NCBI GenBank assembly: GCA_000733355.1
Contig: JNVV01000067.1
Location: 122,053 to 186,052 of the forward strand
Length of the DNA stretch: 64,000 bases
Source of the DNA: Falciphora oryzae
Lineage: Eukaryota > Ascomycota > Sordariomycetes > Magnaporthales > Magnaporthaceae
Direction of reading: 5' to 3'
Shown here: piece by piece, positions 33,702-46,200 of the stretch
Position numbering within the stretch: position 1 is the first letter of the stretch
Layout of the letters: the number at the start of each line of letters is the position of its first letter
The notes under the pieces: model-generated
The model's input: only the letters and a program-made list of their open reading frames with translations
Databases searched by the model: none
What the model was told of the DNA's origin: nothing
Made by a program: the position numbers and the translations under genes

Positions 33702-34602
33702 GACGAGGGATTGCTCGCTCGAGTTGGAGACGGTGGAGGGGTGTTGAGCTCTGTCGTCGGCCGATGCGGGAGAACGCGGTCGTTCTCCTACGTCTTTGCA
33801 CTTTAAGGGGATAATACGGATCCTGCCGCCGGACCTGCAAACCGCAAAGCTGGCAGGTAGGTAGGTAGGTAGGCACCTGGTGAGAAACCGGAGAACTGGC
33901 CTGGCTTAAAGGGTCTCAGCGCTTCCGACAACCTAATTGTTTGTTAGCACCCGACGGAATGCGACGGCGGGTGTGGTGACAGGGGCCTCAAGATTTAAAA
34001 ACAAACCTATTTTTAACAACGGACAAAAAAGGGAGAAAGAGACAAAAAATGGGGGGAAAATAAAAATAAAAAAAAAAATTCAAATAGGATCCGGGATTCA
34101 AACTGTCCGAATGCCTTGTGTTGTGATGCCGCTGCGTGGACAAGCTTGTTCAAATCCGCAGCAGTCGAAATCGCCACTAACAAATCATCAGGAAGTACAT
34201 TATATTTCCCGCGAGGGACTCCTCCATGTTGGGACGCACTCGGCAGTGCGTTCGTCATTTCCGGTGGGGTCCGGCGTCTTCAGTCGACATTGGTAATCCC
34301 TAACGGTAATTAGGTGGTATCCCGCTCGCGCAGCTGATGGAACATTCGGCTACTTTTGACGTGGGTTGCTCTGGTGAGTTCGGTCACATTCGGCTACTTT
34401 TGTAGGTACCTACCTAGGTAATCACGGAACCCTAACCCACCTTGCGTCCACACTCCCTCCAGCCTTGAGCTTTATGCGAGAATGTTGGCTGACACGAGCT
34501 TTGTCTTATTTAATCTGCGAGGGCCAGTTGAGGCTTTAACAAGAACATTCGTCGCCTGCGCAGCGCAATGCTCTGGATTGATTATTACACAGTAAAAGAG
34601 CA
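33702..34602. other. Divergent promoter region of MFS and hydrolase genes (left part)
   Basis: No gene supported. Contains GGTAGGTAGGTAGGTAGG-type repeats at 33,857-33,875, an A-rich tract (34,020-34,085), a 17-bp direct repeat (ACATTCGGCTACTTTTG near 34,343 and 34,387) and a palindromic ACCTAGGT block at 34,403-34,420. Confidence 0.45.
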
Positions 34603-34802
34603 TGCCGTAGACCCTATCTCTCAAGAGCCAGTAGGAGAAGGTGAGGGTAAGGAGACCCTTTGGCTATGTTTATATATGCAGGCGCGTTACAGGGGTACTG
34701 AGCTCTCGTCGGCCGAGTCCGGATGATGGTCTCTAACAGCCCATCGGGGTGGGTTTGATACTGTACATAGATCCCTCGTGTCGGGCCCGTTCCTTTGCGA
34801 CA
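34603..34802 (+). repeat. Dispersed repeat, copy 1 (~200 bp)
   Basis: The segment shares order and many bases with 39,893-40,118: GTAGACCCTAT near the start, a G/A-rich block, a TATATA stretch, GCGTT(A/G)CAG, ACTGAGC(T)CTCGTCG, GCTCTCTAAC-like sequence, and the end CCGTTCCTTTGCGACA. It starts TG and ends CA like an LTR, but I find no target duplication. It lies 400 bp upstream of the hydrolase gene. Confidence 0.6.
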
Positions 34803-35200
34803 TGGATCCAGCTCCTCTTTTTTTCGGCTAAGCAAGCCAGTGGCTTCCGAACCCCGACGCCGCGTGGTCGGCGTATGCCGAGTCTGTCTCGGGGCCCTGT
34901 TTGCCCTGCCCCCGAACCCGTCCACCGGACACTGCCAAGGTTGGTTGCCGGCCGCCCGTCTCCCCGTTTCCCCTGCCCCTGCTGGAACATGGACTGCCAT
35001 TCGGCCATCAACGTCTTGCCCACCTGTCTCACCGCCAAGAAACCTTCCTCCAAGACCATGGGATCCCGTCCCAATGAGGTAGGAAGTTGGCGAATAGTCG
35101 CCTGCCTCCAGCGAAGCCTTTATTTGCTCCCTTCCTCGCTGCCCAGCCTCCCGCGGCCTGCGTCTCTGTCCGCTATAGACGCTCACTTCTCCTCCCCACC

Positions 35201-36748
35201 ATGGTCAGCCATTATCGCAACTGGGAACTGCCGGTCAAGATGCATCGATTCTTCACCTACTCGCCGCTTGTGCACCACTTCGACTACAAGTGGTACAACT
35301 TCGAGCTGCTCCGGCTGCTCGGCTCCGCCCCCTACGGCGGCTGCGACGCCGCCGAGTTTCTCGAGACCGTGGCCCGCCTCCGGCCCAACGACGAGCAGTC
35401 GTGGCAGCAGGAGTGGCTCTCGCTCGCGACGCGCACCGAAGGCCTGGCCCGGGACGCGCTCGAGGCGGGGCACAAGGTCGCGGCCAGGGGCGCCTTCCTC
35501 AGGGCGAGCAACTACTTCCGCTGTGCGCAGTACATGTTCCCCTGCGCGCCCGAGCGTGACCAGCCGTACCTGCTGTCCCTGTACGACCGGAGCGTCGCCA
35601 ACTTTGAGCAGGCCTCCAAGCTGATGTCGCACGACGTCCGAAGGGTGCAGATCCCCTTCTCGGCCGCGCCGGGTGCCCTTGTGCGAGCACCGGGCGGCGG
35701 TCTTGGCGGCGACGATGATGACGCAGCCGGGGGCGGCGCCCCTCGCGTCAACGGCGCCGCCGTCCCAAGCGTCAACCTGCCCGGCTGGCTGCACATCCCG
35801 GCACCGGCCCAGCGCCTGCCCGGCCGACGCACGCCCGTGCTGGTGTGCTTTGGCGGCGCGGACTCGACGCAGGAGGAGCTGTACTTCCTCTCCGCGGCCG
35901 AGGGCCCGCCGCTCGGCTACGCCGTCCTGACCTTTGACGCGCCGGGCCAGGGCCTGGTGCTCCGCCGCGACGGGGTGCCGCTCCGCCCGGACGGCGAGGC
36001 CGTCATGACGGCCGTGCTGGACTTCCTCGACGCGTACGCGGCGGAGCACCCGGACGCGGACCTGGACGTCGAGGGCGGCCTGGTGGTGACGGGCCAGTCG
36101 CTGGGCGCGTACCTCGCGCTCCGGGGGGCGGCCGACCCGCGCATCCGGGCGTGCGTGGCCGTCGACCCCATCTACGACCTGTGGGACCTGGCCATGTCGC
36201 GCATGCCGGGCTTCATCGTGTGGCCGTGGGAGAACAACTACGTGGGCGACGGGCTCATCGACTGGGTCGCCATAACGCACAGCCGCGTCGACGTGGCGGC
36301 CCGCTACATGTTTGCGCAGGCCCAGGGCATGCTGGGCAGCCCGAGCCCGGCCCAGCTGCTTCGCGACATGAAGCTCTACTCGTTCCGGCTGCACCGCACC
36401 CTCGTCTCCGAAGGGGGCGACAACGACAACGGAAACGGGTCCACCGCCGGGACTTGCAAAAAGAGGCCACCTCGGTACTACAACAAGACTGGGGACTACC
36501 TCGAGAGGGTCACCTGCCCCGTCCTGGTCACGGGCGCTGGGGCGGACCCGACCATGTTTATTGCCGACATCACGGTCCACAAGGTCATGGCCGGGCTCGT
36601 CAACGTCGACGAAAAGGACAAGGAGCTCTGGATGCCGCAAACGTACTCGGAAGGAGGCGCCCAGGCCAAGTCGGGCGCGTGGCAGATGCTGCAGTTCAAG
36701 ACTTTTAAGTTTCTGGACGCAAAGCTCGGGATCCAGAGATGTCACTAA
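35201..36748 (+). CDS. Alpha/beta-hydrolase of the cytochalasan-cluster type
   Basis: A 515-residue single-exon protein. The ATG at 35,201 (CCACC before it) was chosen over longer upstream frames. It begins with a helical cap typical of FrsA-like hydrolases. The nucleophile elbow is G-Q-S-L-G with Ser300, and a downstream G-A-G-A-D-P segment supplies the expected acid. Homologous hydrolases occur in characterised cytochalasan clusters, where they act after reductive release of the aminoacyl polyketide, around formation of the pyrrolinone that is the Diels-Alder substrate; that role is inferred. Gly/Asp-rich insertions (about residues 165-190 and 405-425) look like lineage-specific loops. It converges with the methyltransferase (210 bp between stops). 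Confidence 0.82.
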   Translation: MVSHYRNWELPVKMHRFFTYSPLVHHFDYKWYNFELLRLLGSAPYGGCDAAEFLETVARLRPNDEQSWQQEWLSLATRTEGLARDALEAGHKVAARGAFLRASNYFRCAQYMFPCAPERDQPYLLSLYDRSVANFEQASKLMSHDVRRVQIPFSAAPGALVRAPGGGLGGDDDDAAGGGAPRVNGAAVPSVNLPGWLHIPAPAQRLPGRRTPVLVCFGGADSTQEELYFLSAAEGPPLGYAVLTFDAPGQGLVLRRDGVPLRPDGEAVMTAVLDFLDAYAAEHPDADLDVEGGLVVTGQSLGAYLALRGAADPRIRACVAVDPIYDLWDLAMSRMPGFIVWPWENNYVGDGLIDWVAITHSRVDVAARYMFAQAQGMLGSPSPAQLLRDMKLYSFRLHRTLVSEGGDNDNGNGSTAGTCKKRPPRYYNKTGDYLERVTCPVLVTGAGADPTMFIADITVHKVMAGLVNVDEKDKELWMPQTYSEGGAQAKSGAWQMLQFKTFKFLDAKLGIQRCH

Positions 36749-36958
36749 ATTAGCAGGGCGTACAGTAGTTGTCTATTTGTCTAATGCCATATGGCATTCC
36801 AGCCATACTCTATTCAGCGCGAGTCTCTCTCTCCACCTTTACATCTATCTATAGTCTAGTGGCTGGCTAGTTCTTGATGGATAAGGCATTCGGCATACTT
36901 TGGAACTATGCACAACTGCTATCTCGGTGTGATCAAGAAAACGTTTCGTGCCGACAGC

Positions 36959-37868
36959 TCACTTCCGCCCAACAGCAATGATGGCGACCCCCTTCAGCGC
37001 CCCAGGTTCGCTGGGACAAAGCCGTTTAATCTCCCTGATCATCAGGCCCCTCAGCCTCTCGACCTGCTCCTTGTCGAAGCCCTTGGTCAGGGCCACCAAG
37101 GGCGGCATCTTGGTGAGCAGGATGTCGACCATGAGCGCGTGCGACTGGAACGGCAGCTCCACTGACGTCTCGTGCGCCTCCACATCCCGGAACCCGGCCT
37201 TCTCGAGCTCCCGCGACAGGCCCGCGGCGCTGCCCCACTCCTTGGGACCCGCGGGCGGCCGCAGACCCGGGTCGATCTGCTGGATCGGGTTCATGATGGT
37301 GAGCCACTGGATGTCGCCCCACGAGACGGCGCCCAGCATGCCGCCCGGCTTGAGGACCCGCAGCGTCTCCGAGAGGCACTTCTGGGGGCTCTTGGTCATG
37401 TGGTAGACCTTTGTCATGTTAGCATTTTTGAACACACACACACACGTTTGGTGTTGTTGCCGAGCAGCATACCCATCCAGCGGTGACATGGCTTTGAGAC
37501 TGGTCCGGGATGGCGTTGAGGTCCATGGCGTCGAGCACGTGAGTCTCGACCCGGGCCCACAGCGAGCCCGGATCCTTATCGACGGCCGCCTTCTTGGCCC
37601 CGTTGACCTGGTCCACCATGGCGGGCGCCCAGTCGGCTGCGGCGAGGGCGGTCGAGGGCAATATGGCGGAGCCGTAGTCCTGGATCAGGCGCGACAGGAC
37701 GTTGCCTGTGCCGCACCCGTTGTCGAGTACGGACGTCGCCTCGGAGAACGGGGACAGCGCATTGACGCGCGAGAGCATGATGCCGGTCGGCCCCGAGGTG
37801 GCGCCCTTGGAGCTCTTCTCGTAGACCTCGGCCGCCAGCCTCCAGTCTTCGGCCGTGGCCTTGCTCAT
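36959..37868 (-). CDS. Class I SAM-dependent methyltransferase
   Basis: Two exons (37,868-37,473; 37,408-36,959) join at a codon boundary across a 64-nt intron with GTATGC donor and AAAG acceptor, giving 281 residues. Motif I reads V-L-D-N-G-C-G-T-G-N (about residues 47-56). A later R-V-L-K-P-G-G segment is the usual post-motif of class I methyltransferases. In pyrichalasin- and ACE1-type clusters an O-methyltransferase is present and can methylate a tyrosine-derived hydroxyl; the same role here is inference only. Its start is 530 bp from the divergent enoyl reductase, a likely shared promoter. Confidence 0.8.
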
Positions 37869-38398
37869 CTTCGCTTGATGGATGTGTTTGTTCTTTGCTC
37901 TAGCTGTGACGCTCTCGAAATCGTCTGTCTGTCTGTCTGCAGGGCCGTCCTCGGTTAGGACTGACTTGCGAGACCCCTTTTTAGGCCGCTCACTCTGGGG
38001 GAGTTTCTTGTACAGGGGTGACATCACTTGCAAAAGTCGCTGCTCTAAAAGGGGCTTGCAGGGTTGCGTGTGTGTGTCATGTTTTCGGACCGCGTGGCGC
38101 GACAACAATTCGGCCACTTTCGGGCGGCGACCCGCCCCGGCCACAGACTTCGGGCCATCTATCCCGAGATGTCGGGCGTGGATGAAGCGACTTGGGGAAT
38201 TACCTACCTACCTAGGTAGGTACCTAGGTAGGTAGGTAGGTAAAGATAGGTCCATACCAAAAACTCTCAGCCGAGTGCCAGCGAACTGATTGGTCCGCCC
38301 TTTTTATAGCACTTGCCCCCGCAGAGGGGGTGAAGGACGTACTTGCCCGTCCCTTGGCAAAACTTGGTCTAGCAGAGCTCACTCTAAACAAAACAACA
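37869..38398. promoter_or_regulatory. Bidirectional promoter between methyltransferase and enoyl reductase genes
   Basis: A 530-bp region between two divergent cluster genes. It contains a dense palindromic array of ACCTAGGT/GTAGGT units at about 38,201-38,243 that could fold into hairpins. No regulator site can be assigned. Confidence 0.55.
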
Positions 38399-39668
38399 AT
38401 GTCTCCAGCTCGTATCGCCGCCCAGACGGCCATCATCACCAATGCGGACGGCACCCTGGCCGCGTCCGACTCACAGCCCATCGCGGAGTGCCCCAGGGAC
38501 GCCGTCCTGGTCCGGGTGCGCGCCGTGGCGCTCAACCCCACAGACCACAAGACCCCGGCGGTCGTGAAGCGGGCCGGCCTCGTCTCGGGCTGCGACTTCG
38601 CAGGTGAGATCGTCGAGGTCGGCCCGGGAGCCAACGCGCTGCTCCAAGGCAGCCGCCCGGCCTGGGCCGTCGGCGACCGCGTCTGCGGCGCCGTCATGGG
38701 CTCCAACCCGGACGACCCGACGCGCGGCGCCTTTGCGCAGTTCGTCGCGGCCGACCCGCTGGTGCTCGCCCGCCTGCCCGCGTCGTGGGGCTGGGAGTCC
38801 GCGGCCGCCCTGGGCGGGAGCTGCATCGCCGCCGTGGGGCAGGCCCTCTTCAAGGACATGCAGCTCGGGGCCCCTGACGGCCTTGGAAAGCTTGTGGAAC
38901 AAGCTCATTGCAAAGGCGAGACCCCCGAGGCACCCGGCGTCCTCCCCAAGAGTGAGCTGCGTAAAGTGGTGCTCGTGTATGGAGGAAGCACGGCGTCGGG
39001 GACTATCGCGCTGCAGCTTATTCGCTCGTAAGTTTGACGGGTCCTGAACCGACGTTCGTATAAAACAAATCGGCATGAGGCTGACTGGGACGAAAAAAAA
39101 ACCCCCGTCCAGGGCTGGGTACATCCCCATCACCACGTGTTCGCCCCGCAACAACGCGCTCGTCGCCTCGTACGGCGCCGCAGCCAGCTTCGACTACAGC
39201 TCTCCCACGTGTGCGCAGGAGATCAAGTCGTACACGAGCGGGTCCCTGGCCCTCGTCCTGGACTGCATCAGCACCGTGCAGTCGACGACGCTTTGTTACG
39301 AGGCCATAGGCCGGGCCGGTGGCCGATACGTGTCCATCGAGAAGTTCCAGGACTCGGTGACGGCCAAGCGAACCGCCGTCCGCGCCAGCTGGGTTATGGG
39401 CCCGCTCATGCTGGGCCTCGCCGTCCGGCTGGGCGGCGAGTACAACCTGGATGCGGACCCGGCCGTCAGGGAGTTCGGGAGGGCTTGGTTCGCCGTCGTG
39501 GAGCAGCTGCTGGCATGGGGCAGCATAAGGCCGCACCCGATCCGGACGCTCACCGCCGAGGGGCGTGATGATGCCAAGCGCGGATGGCAGGAGGCGGTGC
39601 TGGCCGGGCTGGAGCAGCTGCGCAGTGGTGCCGTCAGCGGGGAGAAGTTGGTTGTAAACGTTCAGTGA
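38399..39668 (+). CDS. Trans-acting enoyl reductase (LovC/CcsC/RAP1-like MDR)
   Basis: Two exons (38,399-39,027; 39,113-39,668) join in phase across an 85-nt intron with GTAAGT donor and CCAG acceptor, giving 394 residues. It is a medium-chain dehydrogenase/reductase: an N-terminal GroES-like fold with the N-P-T-D-H-K signature, and a Rossmann segment V-L-V-Y-G-G-S-T-A-S-G for NADPH. There is no zinc-binding set. Proteins of this type supply enoyl reduction in trans to highly reducing PKS and PKS-NRPS enzymes whose own ER domain is inactive, as expected for the adjacent PKS-NRPS. The catalytic partner is therefore almost certainly the 40,286-53,400 product. Confidence 0.88.
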
Positions 39669-39892
39669 AAGAGTAGAGTCTGGAAAAGAGCTCCGGGGAG
39701 CGAACTTGGATTATGGGAATTAGAATTTAAATGAATGCCGACGCTTTGTAAAGACATTTAACGCCCTTTATACGAAGCAGAGAGCGAAGGCTGGAGTACC
39801 TACGGGAAATTTCGGTAGCAAACGTCCTAGATACACTAAACTGCCTGTTGTTTGCACTCCTTAGTAGCTTCGTAGTGCAAAGTAGAGGTGCG

Positions 39893-39962
39893 TGTAGTAG
39901 ACCCTATAGTTGACCTATCTGTAAAGAACTAGGAGGAAATGGTGAGAGTAGAAGACTCTCTG

Positions 39963-40006
<44 letters not shown>

Positions 40007-40118
40007 TGCGTTGCAGAGATACTGAGCACTCGTCGACCTCGGCCGGGCGAGGCTCTCTAACGCGCGCCGGGCTCCTGACACCGTAGATACCCCGCCTGAG
40101 TCCCGTTCCTTTGCGACA
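39893..40118 (+). repeat. Dispersed repeat, copy 2 (~226 bp), with a (TA)19 tract
   Basis: Related to 34,603-34,802 and in the same orientation, ending in the same CCGTTCCTTTGCGACA. A (TA)19 microsatellite at 39,967-40,004 accounts for most of its extra length. It lies between the convergent enoyl reductase and PKS-NRPS genes. The internal spacing of conserved blocks is preserved. Confidence 0.6.
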
Positions 40119-40285
40119 CTTGGCACCAAAACGCCAGTCCAGCAGCCAAATTCTAACATAAATCACCAAAAAAAATGATCATTCCAGCCTCTAAACAAAC
40201 AGCCCAAAAGCGAGCCTCGAAAAATTTCACAGCCCCAAAGTCCTTGGGGAACAATTCTACCTACCCAGCCTTTTGGGGAACAATT

Positions 40286-43200
40286 CTAGCGGGCTCCCTT
40301 CCAAACCGTGGGGAACAGCCACTTCTGCCCGTTCCGGTCGGCCAGGTTCATGCCCTGCAAGTACCTGGCCACCTCGGCGGCCATGCCGGCCTCCTCGGCC
40401 TTGGCGATCCACTCAGCGTCGGGGAGGGCGGGGAGGGCCGAGCGGGTGCCCAGCTTCCGGCCCAGGTAGTCGCCAAACTCGTGGACGTCAATGGAGTCGT
40501 CTTGCCGCCCGCTGTGGTTGAAATAACGCACCAGCGCCGCACCGTCACCACCCGCGGGGCCGGCGACGACGGCGGCCACCATGTCGTCGGCGCACTCCTC
40601 GACGTCGACGAACTGGAACGTGCCGGTCAGCACCGACATGCTGGGCACCGTCAACAGCTCCTCGGAGAAGCGCAGGAGGTTGGATATCACGTCCAGCGGC
40701 GGCGCCCCCTGGCCCACAATGGCGGTGGGCCGGTGGATGGAGACCGGGAGCAGCGTCGCCATGCTGACCTTTTCCAGGTACAGCTCCGACACCCACTTGG
40801 ACAGGATGTAGCCCTCGCTCGCCATGTCCGGCGGCAGCTCGCCCAGCCCCTCCTCGTACAGGTCGCGCCCCGTCAGCGTCGAGATGCCGGCCGTGGAGAC
40901 GTAGTGGAGATGCTGGACGCGGCCGTGCCGCAGCGAGTGCCGGACAATGTCGCGCGTCGAGTCGACGTTTGTCGGCCGCAAGCTGCTGTAGGCCTTGAGG
41001 AAGGACGTGTCGGCGCCGTTGTGGATCACCACGTCGGCCGAGGTAAAGACGTCCCGCAGCGACTCGTCGCTCAGGCCGAGGTTGGGGCGCGACAAGTTGC
41101 CCGGGTGCACGACGAGCTTTGGGGAGTGGACGTCGGCTAGCAGGCCGGGGTTCCGCACCGCGACCGCGTGGACGGTAGCGACCTTGGGAGAGGCCAGCAG
41201 ACGCTCTAGCACTTCGCGGCCCAGGAAGCCGCTCGCACCTGTCAAGGCAACCACCAAGGAGCCCGCAGCGGCAGGGTGACGTGGTGACACCTGGCGACCT
41301 GCCAGTTCGGGCTGTAGCTTGATCTCCTCGGCCCAGTCGAAAGTCTGCGCCGAACTGGCGGCCCGGGAAGCTTTCTCGTCCGCCGATCCCCCGGTGGAGA
41401 CGGAGTTGCCGTCGTCGAGAATGAAGGCCATCTGGGCCAGCGCGCTGCGCTGGAACAAGTCGGCCAGGGCCACGTGCCGTCCGAACCTCCTCCTGATCTC
41501 GCCCTGCACCCGGATCAACAGCATCGAGTTTCCGCCCACGAGGAAGAAGTCGCTTTCCTCGGTGAGTGGCTCCTCCAAGCCTGCCCGCTGGGGTAGCACG
41601 TCGAGCCAGAGCTGCCTCATCTTGTCGAAGGGTGACTTCGTGTCGACCTGACTGGCAGCAGCGAGAGGCGCGTGTAGCTGCGCTGGGCTGCTGCCGTTCG
41701 GTGTCTTGCTGGACGCTTCTTCGTGCTTGCGACCGCCGCCCAGCGGAGCAGAGTCGGATGGCGACGGCGTTGTTGGTGTTGCCAACAACTGGTGAGCGAG
41801 GGGCAAGGCAGCGACAGCTTTGCGGTCTAGCTTGCCGTGGTGGGTGAGCGGGAGGCCGGTGACGGCAAAGATGGCTGATGGGCGCATGTAGTCGGGCAGC
41901 GGGAGCTCCCTGACGAGCTTGCGGAGGAATGCGTTGAGCTCAGGAGCAGCATCAGCACCAGCCTCGGATCCTGGCCCGAAGCGGGACTTGGTCGACAGGA
42001 CGACGTGGGCCACGAGGAAATGGGATGCCGCATCGCTCTCGACAGGCCTCCGCGCGTGGACGGCGGCGCTGCTGACCCGGCCCGCCGAGGCCGAGACGAG
42101 GTTGGTCTCGATGTCGGCAAGGTCCAAGCGCAGACCGCGCAGCTTGACCTGGGTATCCCCGCCGATTCGGCCCAGCAGCATGAAGACGCCATCGGCCGGC
42201 CGGACGTAGCCCCTGTCTCCGCTCAAGTGTACCTTTCTCCAGCCGAGACCCAGAGACACGGGGCCGGCGAGGTTGTCTCGGGGGAACCGCTCGCTGGTGA
42301 GCGCGGGATTGCCCACGTAGCCATGGGCGATGCCGGCGCCGCCAAAGACGAGATGGCCGGGGATGCCGGCAGGCACGGGCTGGCCGTCCGAGTTCACCAC
42401 GCGGGCGCAGTAGTTGGGCATGATGCGCCCGATGGGCACGGGCATGTCGACCTCGGGCATTGCGGCGTAGGGAACCTCGTGCGCGGTTGGGATCATGGTC
42501 TCGGTGGGGCCGTAGACGTTGAGTGCGCGGAGGGAGGGCTTGTTCAGCGCCTGGAGGTGCCTGACGAGCCCCAAACCGAAGGGCTCGCCGGCAGCAACGT
42601 GCCAGCGCCACGCAGACGAGCGGAGACTGCTCAGCCTGTCCTCGCTGGCCTCCTGCAGCCACGCCGCCGCCTCGGTCGGCACGGCAACGGTCATGGTGAT
42701 ACTCCTGGAGAGAATGAGCTCGGTGAGGGCCTGTGGGTCGCCGCGGGCGTTTCGGGCCGCGACCACAACCCGACCCCTCGTTGCGAGTCCGAGAAGCGAA
42801 GTCCACCAGGACATGTCGAAGCTTATGGCAATCTGCTGGAGCGCCGTCTGCGGTTGTTGGGCCAGCTCCGGCCACCGATGGAGCATGCCCTTGATGGCGT
42901 TGACGACCACGCGGTGAGGAATGCTGATGCCCTTGGGTACCCCCGTCGAGCCGCTTGTGTGTATAATCATGGCCACGTCTTCCAGGCTGCCGGGGGGGAA
43001 CTCTTCGGCGGCGGCGCCATTCATCTTTGTCCTGCTGCTGGAGCCAGCAACAACTTCCGAGACGTCGAAGATATGGACTCCTCCAGACAGGCCGAGCCGG
43101 GCAACAAGGGGAGCAGTCGAGTCGTTCACGACGACAGCACAGACGCTCGCAGGTCCCCTCGCAACATCTGCGAGACGGCTCAGGCCCTGGGAGGGTTCTA

Positions 43201-46200
43201 GGGGCACGTACACATGTCCGGCCCGCCAGATGCCGAGCATGGTGCAGATCCAGTCAACCGTCGGGTCCTGAAACACGCCGACGTTGGAGTGGGCAGGCAT
43301 GCTAAAGCCGTTGAGAGCGAGGGCGATTGCTGTCGATCTGGCCATCATGTCTGACCACGAGAGTTGGCCGCCGAGGCTGTCTTCGAGGGCTGTCGCGCTG
43401 GGTTGGCTGGCCGCGATAGACTCCAGATCGGGCAGAATGTTCTCGCGATCCAAGGGGAGAAGTTCGCCTGCACGGCGACATCGCATGAGGAGGATAAGAT
43501 CCAATTAGCCAGGGCTCAACTTGTAAAACAAAGCACTTTATTTTCTAGCACAAAATCACAGGTCCAGGTCCGCTTCCACTATCTCAGGGCTCGAAACTCA
43601 CCCTGGCCAAGACGCAAGGCGTGTTCTACCTCGTGCGCATTGAACGGGTTGGCATCGCGAGCAACCACGCGGCCGTTCCCAGCGAAAACCCGCAGCAGGT
43701 TCACATAGGCGCCCAGTAGCCTCTCCGCATCGCCGGCGGTGTAGAGCCCGTCCTGGAGCGTCAGCTCCAGCGATGCCTCGCCCGTGGGCGTGTCGAGGAT
43801 GTCAAGCATCACGTCGTAGGGCGTCTTGCTGAGCAGGTACCTCTTGCCCTCGAGCTGGCCGCCGTCAGGGCCCCAAGGCAGCTTCTCCGTCACGTGGCGA
43901 TAGTCGATGAACGCCTGGAACAGAGGGCTGTGGGACGGGCTCCGGTGCGGCTGGACCTGCTCCAGAACGACGTCGAACGGCACCGTGGCGTTGGCCATGG
44001 CCCCGAGTACCTTCTCCTTGGTCGCCCTGAGGAGTGCCTCGAACGGCTGGTCGAGCGCCGTCCTGAGTCTCAGGGGGACGAGGTTGACGAAGTTGCCGAC
44101 GCTGTCGAGCGCCCCAGCCTCGGCGCGATTGGCATCCGCCATGCCGATGCACAGGTCGTTCGTGTCGCCGAGGCGGGCAAGGAGCACCTGGAGCACGGTC
44201 GTGTACAGGTGGAATGGGGTGGCCCTCGTCCTCCGACAGAGGCCCCGGATGTGCGCGGCGACGCCGGCAGTCACCCTGGTCTTGCTGCCGACGGTGCGGT
44301 ACGAGATGCGCTCCGGCCGTGGCTTGTCGGCGCTGGCCGAGATGTTGAGCCGGGGCAGCGTTGGAACCGGCGGGTTGGAGAGCTCGCGCCTCCAGTAGGC
44401 CAACTGCCGGTCCCATTTGCCGTCGCGGACCTGCTTGAGCTGCCAGAGCGCAAAGTCGGGCTGCTGCAGTCGCGGCAGAGGCGGCGCCGGCAGTCCTTGC
44501 TTTTCCGCAGCGTAGAGCCGCAAGAGGTCCGTGACGAGGACCACGAGGCTGGAAGAGTCCATGTTGATGTGGTGGTAGCCAACCAGGAGGTGATGGCGCG
44601 TCTTGGAGAGCGTGAGAAGGATGATGCGCATTAGCTGTCCCTCCTCAAGGTTGTATACCGTCTTGTGGAGGTCCTTGTACTCCCGCTCCGCATCGGTCGC
44701 GGAGCCGGCAACGGCTGTCTCGAGGCGCAGGGGGCTGTCCTTTAGGATACCTTGCAAGGGCTCGTGGGTACCAGACTCCGCGTCGTTGAAGAAGCATGTG
44801 CGCAGCGCCTCATGGCGGCGGCCCAGGGCCACGACAGCCCTGCCGAGTACCGCCGCATCCACGGCCGTCTCCGTGATCTCGATGTCGCAGGTGACGTTGA
44901 AAGCAGACCGGTCCGGCACGATCTGGCTCATGAGCCAGAATCTCGACTGTCCGTAGGACATTGGCAGCTGCTTCTCGAGGAGGCGCGAAGAGTCCGGCAG
45001 GGGCTGCCGCGGTAGGTCGTACGCCGGTATAGCGGTCTCTGGCACCTGGCGAGCGCCGGGATAAAAGGGTGAGGCGGCGGGCGTAAAGTCGGGTGTGGGG
45101 GTCGCAGCGGGCGTCGAGGATGAGGACGGCGGCCTGGCGACCTCGACAAAAGAGTCGGAGCCAGATCCGCTGGCTGCCGAGCTGGCCGGAAAGGCATCAG
45201 CTCGTTCCCACGTGACGGCTGCGGGAGCCTGCTCGGCGGCAGAGACCAAGGGGGCCACGACCGACAAAGGAGGTGATGATGTCTGTGGCTCAGTACGAGG
45301 TTGGCCGGCTTTACCAACGGGTGCCGGCTGCTGGGTGGATTTCGTGGGAGCAGCTAGTGCGACACTCCGCTGCTGCTCCTTGTGCGGTGGGCTTGGGGAA
45401 GTCGCCCGAGTGACTGGCTTGTAGATCTGCTCTGGTGTTATGGCGTCCTCATTGCTTGATGGATCCAGGTTCGGCGTCAGGGTGTCGGGGATGTTACCGA
45501 TGGAAAAGTCCACCACGTCCTGGACCGTGGCGTCGGAGAGGATCTTGAGCACGGGCATGTCTACATCGAAATCACGCAGCATCCAGGCCCGGATTTCGAC
45601 AGCAACCAGCGAGTCGACGCCCAACGCGCCCGTGCTTTGCTGGAGGAAAGACTCCTGGTCGCTGACTTTATCGTCGCTGAGCTGCAGCATATTCTTGAGC
45701 TTGTGGACAACGGCAGCTGTATAATGTCCAGTTTTTGCTGTCAGCACTGCCGTCCCCGCGTTGGTTATACGCGTGACGGGGGAAGGAGACGATGCTATGC
45801 CATCCGGTGGACTTACCCTGAATGACGTTGACGACGTCCTTAGAAGTCCGCGCTTGCTTGAGCAGCTCCTGGGTGGACTCGAGCGCAGCAGAAGCCGCGG
45901 TAGGCTCGCCGTCGCCCGCCCTACCTCTCGTCAACACGTGGGCGGACCTGGCATTGTGCGCCCAGAAAGGGTTGAACTCCTCGCCCGGCGCGGCGACGTT
46001 GAGCCCGGTGATGAGCTCCTCGGGCTCGTCCGAGTCCGCGCGGCCGATAATGGCAGCATTGGTGAAGGCAAGGTGGAAGTCGCGTTCCGACATCTTGCGG
46101 TAGCCCGCGGACACAAGCTGCGCCAGCGTCCGCTCGCTAACCTCGCGGGCCATGTAGCCAGTGCCCATAATGGCGCCGATGTCGACGACGCTCGCGGCCA

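Noticed and set aside
35183..36745. Minus-strand 520-residue ORF opposite the hydrolase
   Set aside because: It is a GC-driven shadow of the alpha/beta-hydrolase gene with Arg/Val-rich, unstructured composition.
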